A DNA stretch of 64,000 bases from Trematomus loennbergii. Taxonomy: Eukaryota > Chordata > Actinopteri > Perciformes > Nototheniidae. Shown here piece by piece: positions 1 to 13,659 of the stretch. The position numbers and the translations under genes are program-made. Below the pieces are notes generated by a model that searched no databases, had not been told where the DNA came from, and worked only from the letters and a program-made list of their open reading frames with translations. The stretch covers positions 18,593,625 through 18,657,624 of the forward strand of contig JAAOOA010000060.1 in assembly GCA_012861695.1 (NCBI GenBank), read 5' to 3'. Numbering within the stretch: the first letter of the stretch is position 1; each line of letters opens with the position of its first letter.

Positions 1-1110
1 CCGCCACTTACCTCTCAGTCTGAGTGTGCTAGCTGTTTCAATCTTAGCAAGAAAATCGCCTTAATGGAAGAAAGAATATCCATCCTTCAGTGGATTAAAG
101 AAGCTCTAACAGCTCCCCGAATCCCACGTTAGCTTTGGCCTCTCTAATGCTATCATGGCTGGAGGGAAACTCTACTCTAGTGTGCCAATGTGCCATGCTC
201 AGAACCAACTCCTCCCAAGGCTGGAGAACCCTGGGGCAAACTAGGTGCTAGACTGAAGGCTTCGACCAGTTCTACCAAAAAGAAGCTGTGGACCTCTGTC
301 TGTGAGAGCAAACACAGCAAGAAGATTCATTGTTCCCTCTTATCATTCCAGGATTCCATCCAGCTTGCCAACAAATGTCACATCAACAGGATTTTCATGT
401 ATTACCTTCCCGAAGGAAGCGTGGAGTGTTGGTTAATCTACTCCATCCAGTCCACATCACACTCCTACCATGCCAACACATCAAAACGGTGACTCCATAG
501 ACCAGAAAAGTCAGGATGAAGAGGGCAAAATGATTCCGTTTTCCTGGTGTAAAGGACCAGGAAATAGCAGAATCCATTATGCGGAACTATTGAAGGTTGA
601 ATTGAACTGTTGTTCATGTGACACAACCATCATCCCTAATAAACAGTACCAACTGGTCAAACTGGACAACAACCGCTTGTTAAAGCTCCTGGAGACTATA
701 GTCTTTATCACAAAATCAGCTTTTAGGTCAAATAAGGAGTATTTTGTAAGAATTAGATCATCTCTTTTGTTCAGCATTGTACAAAATGATTCATTATATT
801 GTCTTCAAAATTCAATCAACCGTTTCCAAAAATACCACAGCTTCTCCTAAAACATGAGCACATTACCCCTATTCTCGCCTCATTGCACTGGTTACCCGTG
901 GTGTTTGGAATTGATTTTAAAAGTGTATTCCCTGTTTTAAAACAGTGAGCAGTCTTGCCACATCTTATATTATGGATTCTCTCGCCCCTTACACCCCTCC
1001 TCAAACTCTCCTATCTGCAGATCAGCTGTTGCCCTCAGTCTCCATGGCAAAGCTTGAGACAGAAGGTAGTAGGGTTCCATAATTGAGGATAACCTTCCAT
1101 TGGGAGTCAG
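1..1110 (+). mobile_element. decayed LINE relic (ORF1-like piece and reverse-transcriptase C-terminus)
   Basis: Bases 856-900 translate as EHITPILASLHWLPV, the conserved C-terminal reverse-transcriptase segment of L2/CR1-clade fish LINEs. The homology continues, with stops, to about 1075. Upstream (about 1-560), broken frames such as CASCFNLSKKIALMEERIS and KLGARLKAS with FQDSIQLANK resemble the first ORF of fish LINEs. Frames are interrupted and the central part of the element is missing. Confidence 0.5.
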
Positions 1111-1189
1111 AGAAGCTACCTAAAGCTAAATGACGATGATTTTATTAATTTATTTTCTGGATTGCACTTTGTATTTTTTATACTTATAT

Positions 1190-1214
1190 TATTATTATTA
1201 TTATTATTATTATA
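1190..1214. repeat. (ATT)n microsatellite
   Basis: A run of about eight ATT units follows the LINE relic and precedes the piggyBac-like MITE. Confidence 0.9.
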
Positions 1215-1262
1215 GAGAAAACAAGTACAAAATGCTCATTTGGGCCTCTGGCTTTCACTTAA

Positions 1263-1749
1263 AGTGGACCTATCATGCTATATTTGAATAATATAGTGTA
1301 GGACCATACCTATATAAGGCATATTTATACTTTTCTTTTTTCAAAATACCAAACAGATCATGCATTTTAGCCATGCCTCATTTTGTTCAATTTGACAATT
1401 TCTAGCTCTGTTTTAGCAAGGGCAGATTCAGTGAGAACAGCACCATCTACTGGCCTGGCATATGTACTACAGCGTCTCCAGCGCTTTCGAACAGCAATGG
1501 CCGTGGCTGTCTCCTCCTGATTGGTGGAGTTGGCCCAATAGCCGTAGCGCCACCGTCCTGACGTCAGGACAGTGTTCAAATCTGGATCAGTTTTTATCAG
1601 ATCCGTTGCAGCCCCTTTTTTAGAGATTTGGGTATGGAGGAAAATAGAGGGTTGTGTTTTCTGACACTTGGTGAGTTCCCTGGAACACCGGGGACACATA
1701 TTCATGTATAAAAGACGTACAAAAATGCATTTTGCATGATAGGTCCCCT
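1263..1749. mobile_element. piggyBac-like MITE (487 bp)
   Basis: The left end AGTGGACCTATCATGC and the inverted right end AGGGGACCTATCATGC differ at one of 16 positions. Each end is flanked by TTAA (1259-1262 and 1750-1753), the target site of piggyBac transposases. There is no transposase; an internal minus-strand open frame (1367-1705) matches nothing I recognise. Confidence 0.8.
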
Positions 1750-1753
1750 TTAA

Positions 1754-4090
1754 TTTGTCAGATATTGCATTTTTCTATGATCTCTTCTTTCCTTTTTCTG
1801 ATTAATCCAGACTCGTACCGATGTTCTGAATTCTGAAATCATATTATAGATGTGTTTGAATTAGTTATGTGTCTTCAGCAACAATAATTTCTCTCTCTCC
1901 AATAACACCACTGTCAGAGCGAGACATAATGAGGGTTTATGCACGTGTGTCTGTCCCAATGTTGAAGAGACATTCATATCTAGGCTGTGGCAGTGCTCTG
2001 TGAAATGTGAGCTCTCAACCCTTTGCATGATACTGAATGAAAGTAAAATGGATTTACACAAGTGTGTGTTTCCCGTGAGAGTGAGCCAGTATGGGATTAT
2101 ACGTGGCAAGGATCAGTTGGAGTTTCTTTCGGTCTATTATTGTCACTAAACCATTCGTGTCATATTGTTCCTGCCAAATTAACGTGAACTGCAGTTTGTA
2201 GCCTTTGATGTGCTAATTTTGCTCGGCTGAATACACCTAAAACGTTTCCATGAAACAAAGAGGCAAGGAGGTATCCTGAGGAGCCAAGCAAGGACACGTT
2301 TTCAAGGAAGCAGGGGAGAAATATTAGTATGGAGCTGATATTTTACCCTGAGCAGCGAGGATAATATAGGTATCTCGAAGGCATTAAAGCTTCGTGCTGC
2401 AGCTGGTAGCAAACCATTTTCTACCTCCGGGCGCGAAGAAGAAACCCGTATACAGGTGTTGGAATGTGGAATATGCCAGCAAGCATAGTCTCAGCTAATT
2501 ATTCACACACACCCACAGTGTAATAAATGAGTATGCTTAACCTCTGTGTATCCCGACACACCCCCCCACCCTCCTTATCGGGGCAGGTGACACAAATGAG
2601 GGTGGCTCTAGTAGTCAAGCAGAAAATCACGCCGTTATTGGGGTATTTACTACAACACACACAGAAACGAGCCATTCTCTAGGGACAGTCACGTCTCTCT
2701 GCTTGATAATCTATCTCCATTAGGCACAAGTGATAGGTTCTGATTAATAGGGGCGCAGGCTATAAACACCCATACACAATCACACAAAAATACTAACATA
2801 AACTCTTATCAGCTTAGCACCACAATCAACATCACAATCACAATGATTTATTATTATCGTGTTGGTCACAAATGAGAATACAATTATGGAAGGCATTTAT
2901 TCTTTTTTTGCTAATGTTTTGGTTGAGTGAAGAACAATGTAAATGAATTTTAAAACCGTTTTTATGGCATCCCACATGTTGATTCATTACTACATTTATT
3001 AATTTAAAAAAGATTTTTCGCTAAATATTTAGATATATGACATTTATATGTATTTAGTTGCATACATTTAAAGTGTTTTGTAATGCATTTGTCAACAACT
3101 AAACTCCTCTCATATCTTCCTGACACTGTATAACAGATCTATGAGTTGACACATGAACACAATTTATTTATTAACTGTTTACACACATGTACACAAATGT
3201 AACTAGATTTTAAACACTCATTAAAGCATTTCACAAATATACTGGGTATCAATACCACTGTTGTGTAATGTTACCAACTATTTATCCAGTTATGAAGTCT
3301 TTACAGGAGGAATTGTAGAGCTCATACCTTACATTAAATAATGATCATTTTCAAACACATCATCAACCTGCTCTCAATTAAGTTGTTGTGTGCTTTATTT
3401 GTTTATGTGAGGAGCTGATAATTGGTGCAATATCACAACAACTATAGCAAATTATTATCTAAATCTTCTGATTTGGTTTCAGATAGAAAGTAACATATGT
3501 CACACATTCTCTATTTGTGTAATGAACACAATCATTTACTTTATAATAAGCAGTAAATTCAAATTCAAATCACCAGCTTGCCATCACTGACAGATGTAGT
3601 GTCACATACTTAGTTGTAATTTGCAAATCTATCAAAAGCAAAGTATTAAACTTTGGATTTTATCAACATGTAATGTTTTTTGTACATCACAAACAAAGTG
3701 AGGACCTACATGTAAATGCAGTGATAACAAGCATGAGTCTTTTCCTTAAATCTAAACATTGTCAACTTGAGCAGACGTGTCTCTGTCTATCCAAACAAGC
3801 AGTCTTTTATCACCCTCTCTCTCAGTCTCTCTATCTTATCACTTTCTTGGCTTTGCACATACAGCAACAGATCCAGAACAGCCCTTTGCAGTCACCCTTT
3901 CATCATATAACTAGAAATAGATTTGACTCAAGAGTTTTTCACACAGAGCTCACAATACAAGCTTCTCCACTCTGACATGGGCTCTAGACACAGCCATTTT
4001 CATTTCTGCCCGTGTCTAGTTCCATTTAATCCATATCTGTTCTCCCAGTTGACATGAATGCACCATAATGTAGGTGGCATGTGCACACAC
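1754..4090. other. non-coding stretch
   Basis: No gene is visible. The AT-rich sequence has no repeats that I can classify. Open frames are short and lack family resemblance. Confidence 0.6.
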
Positions 4091-4093
4091 AAA

Positions 4094-4104
4094 CCCCCCC
4101 CCCC

Positions 4105-4150
<46 letters not shown>
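4094..4150. repeat. poly-C tract joined to (CA)n microsatellite
   Basis: A run of 14 C (4094-4107) passes directly into about 21 CA units. Confidence 0.95.
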
Positions 4151-4153
<3 letters not shown>

Positions 4154-4299
4154 GGACACACATGGTCAAGCACGTGCAATTCACCTACATGAGACAATAG
4201 TGCATTATTTCCCTGTGACTTTGAATGGCAGGGTTGAGTAGGAACATTGAACCAGATGCTCTTTAATCCTGTAATGAGAAAACCAGCCAACCACACATG

Positions 4300-4339
4300 C
4301 AGGCGGTCATACACACACGCAGGCGGTCATACACACACA
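4300..4339. repeat. two-copy 20-bp tandem repeat
   Basis: The unit gcaggcggtcatacacacac occurs twice in tandem without a mismatch. Confidence 0.85.
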
Positions 4340-5290
4340 TATACAGGCCCAATAATCTGTTAGACACAATGAAACAACACGGTCTTTTAATCCTGATCCC
4401 TCTCTCCCTCTTAATGATGACACTAAGACTCCCTCTTCTCTATTGCAACTAATCATTTATCTGTTTATCTCAGTACGCACACGGAGAAACACAGATTGCC
4501 TTTGTGTTGCAGTCTGTTCCATTCCAACAGGCTGAGAGCAGGACTGACAAGCTGGTTAGCAGAGTGACAGACAGATGTGCAGAGAGACAGCTGCACACTG
4601 ATCTGGGGTCGGATTGTGCCAGCGCGACCATGGGTACTTAGCATTCAGGATTAAGTTTGGCAAAGTAAAGTGGGTATGTTTTACACAATGTCCGTGCCAT
4701 CTGAAAATGAGAGATGTTTGTATGAGCATGTAAGTGTTCATACGTTATAAGGGTGGGGTTATATGTCTAAAATGGTATGCATGCAAACTGCAAGCAAGCA
4801 AACAGACTCCAGTAACCAGGCAACTGATTCACTTCTAAATCTTTTTAAACCTCAGATACGACTGTCATTGTTTTAGAAAGTGAGCACACAAATAAACACA
4901 ATCCCTATGTGGCAGGTGTGTTGAATTTAGAATAAAAACACACCATTTCTAAACTGCAAAGCATTTGAAAGATATTTTCTCACAGACATGCTGGCATCCA
5001 GAAATAAACGACAGTGCGAGCACATCACACGCTTTGTTTAGGCCTAACGATTGAGACGGGTGAGATGTTGGACGATAGATAGATACTGCATGTATGCTAA
5101 GTGAAAGGGTAAGGAGAGAGAGAGAGATTGGTGAGAAAGGGTGGTAATCACAGTTCCACCCAAACAGATCTTTCTCTAGCATGGCTGGGCTAAAAATCAA
5201 TAGCACTTCTCCTTCTCCCTCGCTCTGTCACCAATGCTGCCCAGAACAAACTTCAACCACACACATGCAATCGCACACACAAACATGCAC

Positions 5291-5317
5291 TCACACACAC
5301 ACACACACACACACACA
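5291..5317. repeat. (CA)n microsatellite
   Basis: About 13 CA units lie within a longer CA-rich stretch (5260-5430). Confidence 0.9.
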
Positions 5318-5655
5318 AATTGTTGACAGAAAGAGATTAAGCATATGCATGCACATAGACAAATGCACACGTGCATACGCAGCAGATGATACACAGATCA
5401 CTTTAACACGCTCACACACACAGTCACGCCTGTGGGCCATCTAACTGCCACCAGATATGAGGGTTTGATCAATACAGTAATATCAGTGTTTACCCCAGCC
5501 ACACTCCGCTCCAGCTTCTCTTTCCTTTTCACCTCTTTTTTCAGAGCCAGAAATAAAAAAATAAAAATCATACACCCACATTTATCATAAATTGTTGTTT
5601 AGTTGACACACACGTAGTTAGCCTTTTTGCATGTGTATGGTCCAAACACACACAT

Positions 5656-5662
5656 CTATATA

Positions 5663-5708
<46 letters not shown>
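5656..5708. repeat. (TA)n microsatellite
   Basis: About 25 TA units, with one phase slip (TATTAT) near 5669. Confidence 0.95.
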
Positions 5709-5709
<1 letters not shown>

Positions 5710-5712
<3 letters not shown>

Positions 5713-8700
5713 TTACAGAAGTAGTGGAGAGAGTCGGTGTGAATAGGAATGGGTTGTTTTCTGTTCTGCCAATTGCATACAATCATGCACATTAATGCTC
5801 AGTTTGTATTATACATTTACGAAAAGCGAGCCTTTGTGCATCTGTCTTTGCATTTGTCCTGATGTGTCTGCATCTATGTGTGTGTATGTATGTCAGGATA
5901 ATGGCTTGTTTGTTTATTTGCCGTTTGACACCGGTCCGCCCTCTCCTATTGATTAGTGCTCCTGCCTCTCTCTTTAGATCTCCTCCCAGTTGGCTGGTTA
6001 TGAAAACACTATTGTTGGGCAGACAAGTACTTTGCCTAAAGGCTCCAAACGCTCTGCGCTGTGATTTCACAGGTGGTCATAGCAAGGCATATCCAATATC
6101 CATGGGTGGAATCGACCACCAATCCCTAGTTGTGATTTCACTAAACCAGTACTTAAAGGTTAAGTCAGTCGTTCACGAGAATTACTGTTGATATTTGAAC
6201 TCATCACCCAAACAGATATCCCTATGTATGAACGCCACCTGTTTGACTGCATAGGGTTCTGTGGCATGGTCTGATCCTCTGTGCATGTTTCCCATTTACA
6301 GAGCCAGGGCTGAGTGTGATTACCAGATTTATTTTTCAGCGTACAACGGACAGCTGGTTGACCATGTGTAGATATGTTATGAATTTGACAAAAGGTTTAT
6401 TGGATTACAATTGCTAATTCCACCTTAAATGTCTTCCTGCGACTCACATTAGCCAACCTTTTTAGTTTAAATACCCTGGCTTTGTCATTACCATTCTTCT
6501 CCTTCACACATCCCTATGTACATCCAGAAAGCCATTCATACAGATCTGGTTTTAGGTCTGATGTCTGTAGGCTGGTTGAGTAGGTGACATATTGCGACTT
6601 GTCTTGTGAGTCTAAAACAAAGTACCCCTGGTGCTGCCAATACATCTATGGAAACCATTAGCTGGTGGCTTGGGACTCAACCTCATCATTTAAAGACACA
6701 CATACACACTCACACTCACTCACTTACTCAAACACACTCCAGCCCAGCACAATCCAAATTCTGCAGACCTCCATTGTGCTTTAGCTTGATGTTTCTGAAA
6801 GCCCCCTGCTTTTAGCAATAGATTATAGCTAATCTCTTTATAGCCTTACATTTGTTTCATCAATACCTGCCATCTAAACCTATGTGTTCACCCTGTGGCC
6901 CACAATGCAACTGAAACACAAAGATTGCTGTGAGCGCAGAGGTCTTCCTTTACCCACCTTGTGTATTTAAATGCTCCATCTATTTGAGTGAACATTTGAA
7001 TGTAAACAAATATAGTCAGAGCTAATGGAAAACAAGTCTTGCTTGTGTTTATATTCCTAATATTTCCCTTCTCCCATCCGAGGAATAAACACCCTTTTTG
7101 GCATTCTCTCCCCCTGTTAATCCATCTATCTCTACCTTCCCTGCATCCCCCACTCTATGGTATCTCCCCACCACTCACTCCTATCTCCATCCCTCCATCT
7201 TTCCATTTCCTCAACATGCTTACCTCTCTATCCCCTCAGCCTCCCTCCATCCCTTGAGGAGAGAGATACTATCTGTTCAGCCCTCCCTCCGACACCCCTG
7301 TCCTCTTGACCCATCTGAAGGACAAAACAGCCCAAGCCAGCAAACTTAATGTAGCTAAGGCCTAAACGCTTTAGAAAAATCTCCTTTTGTTCTTTGTCCT
7401 TCCTTGAAACATGCCTGCAGGACCATTTTTCCTGTCGCCCAAAGTCTTTGTGCACCTCTAGGGCCTAATTTTTTCGAGTCATTAGCACGTATTACTGTCT
7501 CCTTTGCTTCTAACTTCAAGTGAAACTCATCTCCAGAACTCCCTATCTATCTGTCACAGCTCCATTACAAAAAACATCGTCAGAGGGTCATGTTAACATA
7601 AAACGAAAGACTGAAAAATCTATCCAATGACCCACTAATTTGTGAGAGAGGAATAGAGACAAAGTGAGGACTTAAGAAAGGACAATCGCGAGCCGGAGAA
7701 CTCAGCCAGCAGTGAAACCCAAAGTGATGGTTTACTAAATGCGACAAAATGAGGAGAGACCGTGATTAATCAAACTGATGAATGACAACTTCTGGGCTCA
7801 TGAATCTTTAAGGGAACAAGGGAAGGAGATTAGAAGAGAACTGTAAATGAACTATATGTGAATTTTTTCAATGTAAACAAAAATAAATAAATCCTTCATC
7901 CTGCATCTATCACAACAAGCTGTGTTTTGACCGTTTTACGTGTCTCTGTTGGCTTGTTCCAAGAGCATACTGATATTTACACTAACTACCCGCTCTGCAG
8001 TGCCAAATTAAATTAATCTGGAGGCAGCACAAACACAAAAAGATTTTTTTAAAGTGTGCAGGTTGTTTTGGCAAGCGAGTGCTGTGCATAGCAGCTAACA
8101 TCTAACAATCTGTGGGCAATGTAGGCCTGGTTGTTTAAAAAATAAACACATCACTGCCAGGCTGGCCTAATTACAAAGCTTTCTCATTCATACTTGCATA
8201 TCTCAAGAAAAGAGGAGTATTACCCACACACAAAGAAAGTCAGATGCACAAAATAATACCTCCCGTGAAATCAGGAACACCTGCATCGTCCATTGAAACA
8301 AAACTGTGGGACCGCATTACCTCACCTCTGACTACAGTAGGTCAACTGCATCTTTATTCCAGAAATCAGCCCTATTAATAATTCACCCAACTCCATCAAT
8401 ATTTTAGTCATAAGCAGTCATATTTCTGTCCTGCCTGTAAGACTAAATCATTAATGGCCAACGGAACTCTTGGAAACAACACAGCAGCAGAGAGTTGGTG
8501 TACGGGTGTTTCTGTCTGTCTATCTGCACGTGAGCTTCTGACCCGAGTGTGTCAGCACGCTCTCATCACTATATCTCATCCGCCATCCTCAAATCACTTC
8601 TGCAACAGTGATTTAACACTCTGGGCGGCGCAGTCTATGCTGCTGATTAAAAGGAAATTAGTCTTTATTTTTAAACCGCATCATCAGTTCAGACTTATCT

Positions 8701-11325
8701 CCAGGCCTCACTGGGAAGTACCATGATTTCATGCTGAAATTGCTTTTTTTGTGCAGCTATCAAGTTTTCAAAGCAATTTACTGGAAGTGTAATGGCTTTC
8801 ACATTGTTGTGTAGTTCATAAAGAATGTCAGGCCTGACTTAGGGCTGCAGTGACCACGCAGCTTTGGAGCAATAAACAACACCAATATCCCCAACTGCTT
8901 CTAAGATGAGGAGTCGGAAGGAATTGTTCTCCTTGTATTTCACCAGACGTACTACACTCAAGCAATTAACCTGTATAAAGATTTGAAATGTCTGCATCGT
9001 TTAACAAAGACCTAAAAAAAAAAAAAGGATAAAGATGCTGCATATCATTTAAAAAAAACGATGTTAGAGGTGAATGGGGCAGGACTGCCAACACATGAAA
9101 GCCATACCAGCGTCACTAACACGAGAGCTTGCAAAAAATCTTCACAGCTCCCTGGTTTCATTGTCATCAGTATTCACTGACCAGAATGGATGAGAGTAAT
9201 AGCTGGTAAAATGGTCTGACTGTCACAGAGCAAATTACTTTCATTTTAACGCGGCACCATCAAGCAGTGAAAGCCACTGACATGTAAATAGGAGACGAAA
9301 AAAGAGAAAGGCACTTACACAGAAGTAATTGACATGTAAATACCATCGGAGTGAGATGAGAGAGAGAGAGGGGGAGACTCAGAGAGGGGAGCAAAAGATA
9401 GACACATACATACAGAGTCAAAGCGACACAAGGCTGTTGAATTTTGAAGTGCTGTAATGGTCCTCATTCTCATTCAGGTGTAATTTAAATGAATAGGTGG
9501 GCAATTTGATTGATAGAATCTTGGATGAGGCGTTCAGTTCTGAATGTAACCATGAAGAATGGAAATAACACTCTGCTCTTTATGAGCATCCCTCTCCCTC
9601 ATGCTATCTCTCCTCTCCAGCCAAGTGCAGCGCCACCCATGTGAGACAGAGTTGTACATGAGTCACATAATATCCTCTCTTTGCACCGAAATGGCTTCCT
9701 CAGCGCGTCAAGCTCTGTGCTCCATTGGCTGTCTCTGTTGCATCTCAGGCCTATGCTGTATGAGTGATGACAGGGAGCAACTGGCTTCCATTGGGATCTA
9801 ATCAAATGTGAGGGCCCATGCGGCTGCAGCCTGATAGAGAGGCGCTTTAACAGAGCTGCTCAAGGGAGACTCATCCATCAACCTGCAACCAACCAAAGAG
9901 CACCGGGCTACCGCTGGCAATGATGGAGAGCTCGCTGACTGACTCAATGGAGGTGTGTGTGAGTGTCTGTCTGCGCGTGCATGCATAAATATGAAGGGGC
10001 AACAGATATACAGTAAGAGCGAAGATAACCATGTTATCCCCTGCTTTAACCCAGACTTTAAAATGAGCTATGTTTGACGTATATCTGATATCTGACAAGA
10101 TCAGATAAGGCCTTCAAGAACAGCAAAGCAGCATGGCTCATGAAATGTAGTGTCAGTATCACTGTCATATCATTGAAGGAAAGTTATCAGCCAATACAGA
10201 TAGGGGTCTTTTGTTGTTCCTCAAACGCAGCACGTTTTTACGATGCCCCCCATCATTGATTTATTTCAGTCTGTGTCTTAGGTGAATCAGCAAAATGGCA
10301 TCAGCAAAATCCAGATACGGCAAGTTTACCTTGTTTGAACTTAGTTTTGAACTTAAAAAACATTCCCAGTGGAGTGGAGAAAATGAATGAGACTGCATGA
10401 ACAATAGATTGTGAGAACAGATCATGACAAGATTATCTTTTTTCTTAGCTTTTGGAAGAACAGATAGAAAAATGAAAAGCTGGAAAACCCGGAGCGAAAG
10501 AGACAAGAGAGAAATGAAATGAATGAACATCTGATAAGAATCAAATGATTTACTGGGTTCAAGATATGGCATGGAGTAGAGTGCGTGTGTATGTGTCTTG
10601 CTGTTTCTTTATCAGAGACAGCAGGCCCATGAGGTCAGTACCTAATCACAGTGGAGGTTAGATGTCTATCTTACAAACCCCCCCATTCTCTATCTTTCCA
10701 TCTCACTATTGGCCTCTCTCTCAGCTACTGTCTGGGATCCGCTATGGGGCAAAGGATTCAGATAATATTACTGATATGTTTCCAGGTAGTAACACACAAA
10801 TATAAATAGAGTGGAAAGCATTTGGATTGTTTTGGCTAAAGTAAGTAAGCAGGGGAGGTTTAGCCAGGGCAGCAGCAGGGGTTATGTTTCTAATCAAGCA
10901 TATCATGGGCGTTATGTTTATTTAGTGCTTATTTATTGTTTACTTAGTCACATTACCTCTCTGCTGTGTCCCTTCAGCGACACAGCGATAATTCACTCCC
11001 ATAATTAAATATCTGGCTGAAAACTCAAAAGCCTGATTTTCTCCAATTGAATTCCCAATTCCTCACAGATACGCTGCATCAGCTTACTGAGGCCCTGGGT
11101 TGGAAGATGTTTGGAGGCAGGGAACGAAAGTGGATATTGAGAGGGAGGGGAAGATTGAAAAGGAAGTGGGAAGAAAAGTTCAGGAAGGGGGATAGGAAAA
11201 GAAGTGGATAGAGAAGGAATAGGAATTCCAACAGGAGCGGAAAGTAAATTAGTGAGAGAGATTTAGACTTTGGTGCCAGAACAACATTTGGCCAACTCTA
11301 TCAATCTGGCAGTGGTCCAGGCACT

Positions 11326-11328
<3 letters not shown>
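5710..11328. other. non-coding stretch with pyrimidine-rich and complex segments
   Basis: No gene is visible. 7040-7260 is pyrimidine-rich. 8400-8960 and 9590-10000 are non-repetitive, moderate-GC sequence without coding structure. Open frames here are short and unlike known families. Confidence 0.5.
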
Positions 11329-11586
<258 letters not shown>

Positions 11587-11589
11587 GTT

Positions 11590-13540
11590 TAGAGATTACG
11601 CGAGAGGTGATGCCAAACTGAACAGCTGTTGACATACAAACCGTATGACATTGATTTATTTTTTTATTCCATCTTAAAACCCTTTCCTAACCCCTTAACT
11701 AACACACTCTCTCACACACGCAGTTATAAGTCAGTATGATTGATATAAAAGCTGTCATCCTCACTCCCTTGCTGTCAGGCTTCTCTTATCTCCATGTTGA
11801 CACAGTGACAGGGCTCCATCTATCCAAAACACTATGACACACACTCACACACACATACGTATTGGTTCACGCAAACACACACATCAATACTCATGTAAAC
11901 AAATGTGCACATATAAGGCCTGCATGCAAAAATATAGCACATTTATATTGCTCATTGCAATTATTTATTTCCTCCGTTCAACTATTTTTTGCCTTCGTCT
12001 TATCTTTGAGGCTGCCAAAGGGACCCTGTTTCTCCACACGGATCATTTAACTTTCTTTTGAAATCTTACTCACACACACTCATGCCACACTTGAAGGCCT
12101 GTGATGTTTGAGCTGATTCTACCAAGGCTTCCACCAGGGCACATCTGTCATGCAGAGTCTGGGACCAGAGATTTTGAGGGAGATTTAATAGGAGTTACAG
12201 CTGGATACTGGGCCAGAATGACAATAGCAGCCCGCCTCCACACAGGAAACTCCAGGAAGCCACACAGACACACACACACACATTTGATATTGCAAGATCT
12301 TTGCATCAGAGCTCAGAGCTTTTTAAAGTTGAAACTTTAGTCAACAGGTCCATCAGCTGTTAGTGGAGGCAGAAAAGCTAGAGTAGGGGTCTTCCCATTT
12401 GTCATGCCATGGAGCAGAAAGATAGACTGAGCTGGAACCCAAAGTCTTCTAGAAATGTATAAAACTAAGTAGCATATTATGGACTACAATGGGCATGTTT
12501 AAACACTCCTTTTCATGTTGCATGCAACACTAAACTATTAAAATAATATTACATAACCACTATTTTTGCCAATATGGATAGGTGCCACAAAGTTATTCAG
12601 TACATGTTGGCTAGCTCACATGATTGCATGAGAATTCATGGGTAAGGCTAAGGCTATCAATGCTGTTTGAATAAAGTGGGATGGATTTTCTTTATAATTT
12701 ATTTTGCCATTTTACTTTAATCCGTGATTTTCCTATTACATTTACAAAACAAAAAAAATAACAAACATTTGTTTAGAGGTCCCCCAGCAATGAATCTGAG
12801 GACCCCATGGTATCATGGATCGAGATAAAAAAAATGAGAGAAGCATGGGGTGACCAGAGCCATTCATTATGGATTACTACTACCCTCTACTGGACATATG
12901 GGTAACCTGCAAAATAATTCTGTCTTCACTTCTATGTGCTTACTCTCATAAACACATGGCATGGTAATAGTTACACTGACCATTTTTGTATTGGAAGCTG
13001 CCCTTGGTTGTATTGATGATAACCCTATACTGAACAAGAAACACCCGACTTTTCTTACGTTCTACCTTTTACTGGACTAACAATGGGCAAAGACAATGAG
13101 AGAGTAAAATAGGACCAAAGATAAATCTTTGCAGTATTTTTGATGATTGTTCCAGTGATCCTAATATGTAAGGTAACACAACAGCACCAAGTTCAGGGCT
13201 TCCGGAGGAAAAGCATATCTTTTGGCTTTAAGAGCAAAATAGCCTACATACTGCACTCACTGAAGCACCTTGCTCTGCTGTTAAAGGACAAGCCAAATCC
13301 CCACATAATTAGAATTTAGGCTATTTTTGTCCAAGGGAACAGGGCTGTTTTTTCACCTCGTTTTACAAGACAATCAAACACGCATCAGGACAATCTCACT
13401 CGAGATACATTTGATTATTTTCCACAATGCAATGATCTCACTAGCTTAACAGGACTTCCATTGAACTAATTGATCTTTCTCTCTTTCCACTACATATATA
13501 CGGTCAAGGTCAGTTTAGCTTTGGAGTTGATGTGGTTGAT
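11590..13540. other. non-coding stretch
   Basis: No gene or clear repeat element is recognised; there are short CA-rich patches near 11710, 11840 and 12260. Confidence 0.55.
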
Positions 13541-13550
13541 TTCTCTTTTC

Positions 13551-13656
13551 ACTGCACTGTTAGTGTACAGTTTTACTATTATGCTGCTGTGTTTATTGTA
13601 TTTTTGTAACTCTGGCACAGCAATTTCCTTTGGGATAAATAAAATCTTATCTTAGG
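13551..13656 (+). mobile_element. LINE 3'-end fragment
   Basis: The sequence ends gcaatttcctttgggataaa followed by taaaatcttatctta, the usual 3' terminus of a 5'-truncated fish LINE with a short repeated tail. No coding part remains. Confidence 0.55.
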
Positions 13657-13659
13657 AAA

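Noticed and set aside
4300..4339. CRISPR-like direct repeat
   Set aside because: Only two abutting copies with no spacers, in a eukaryotic genome.
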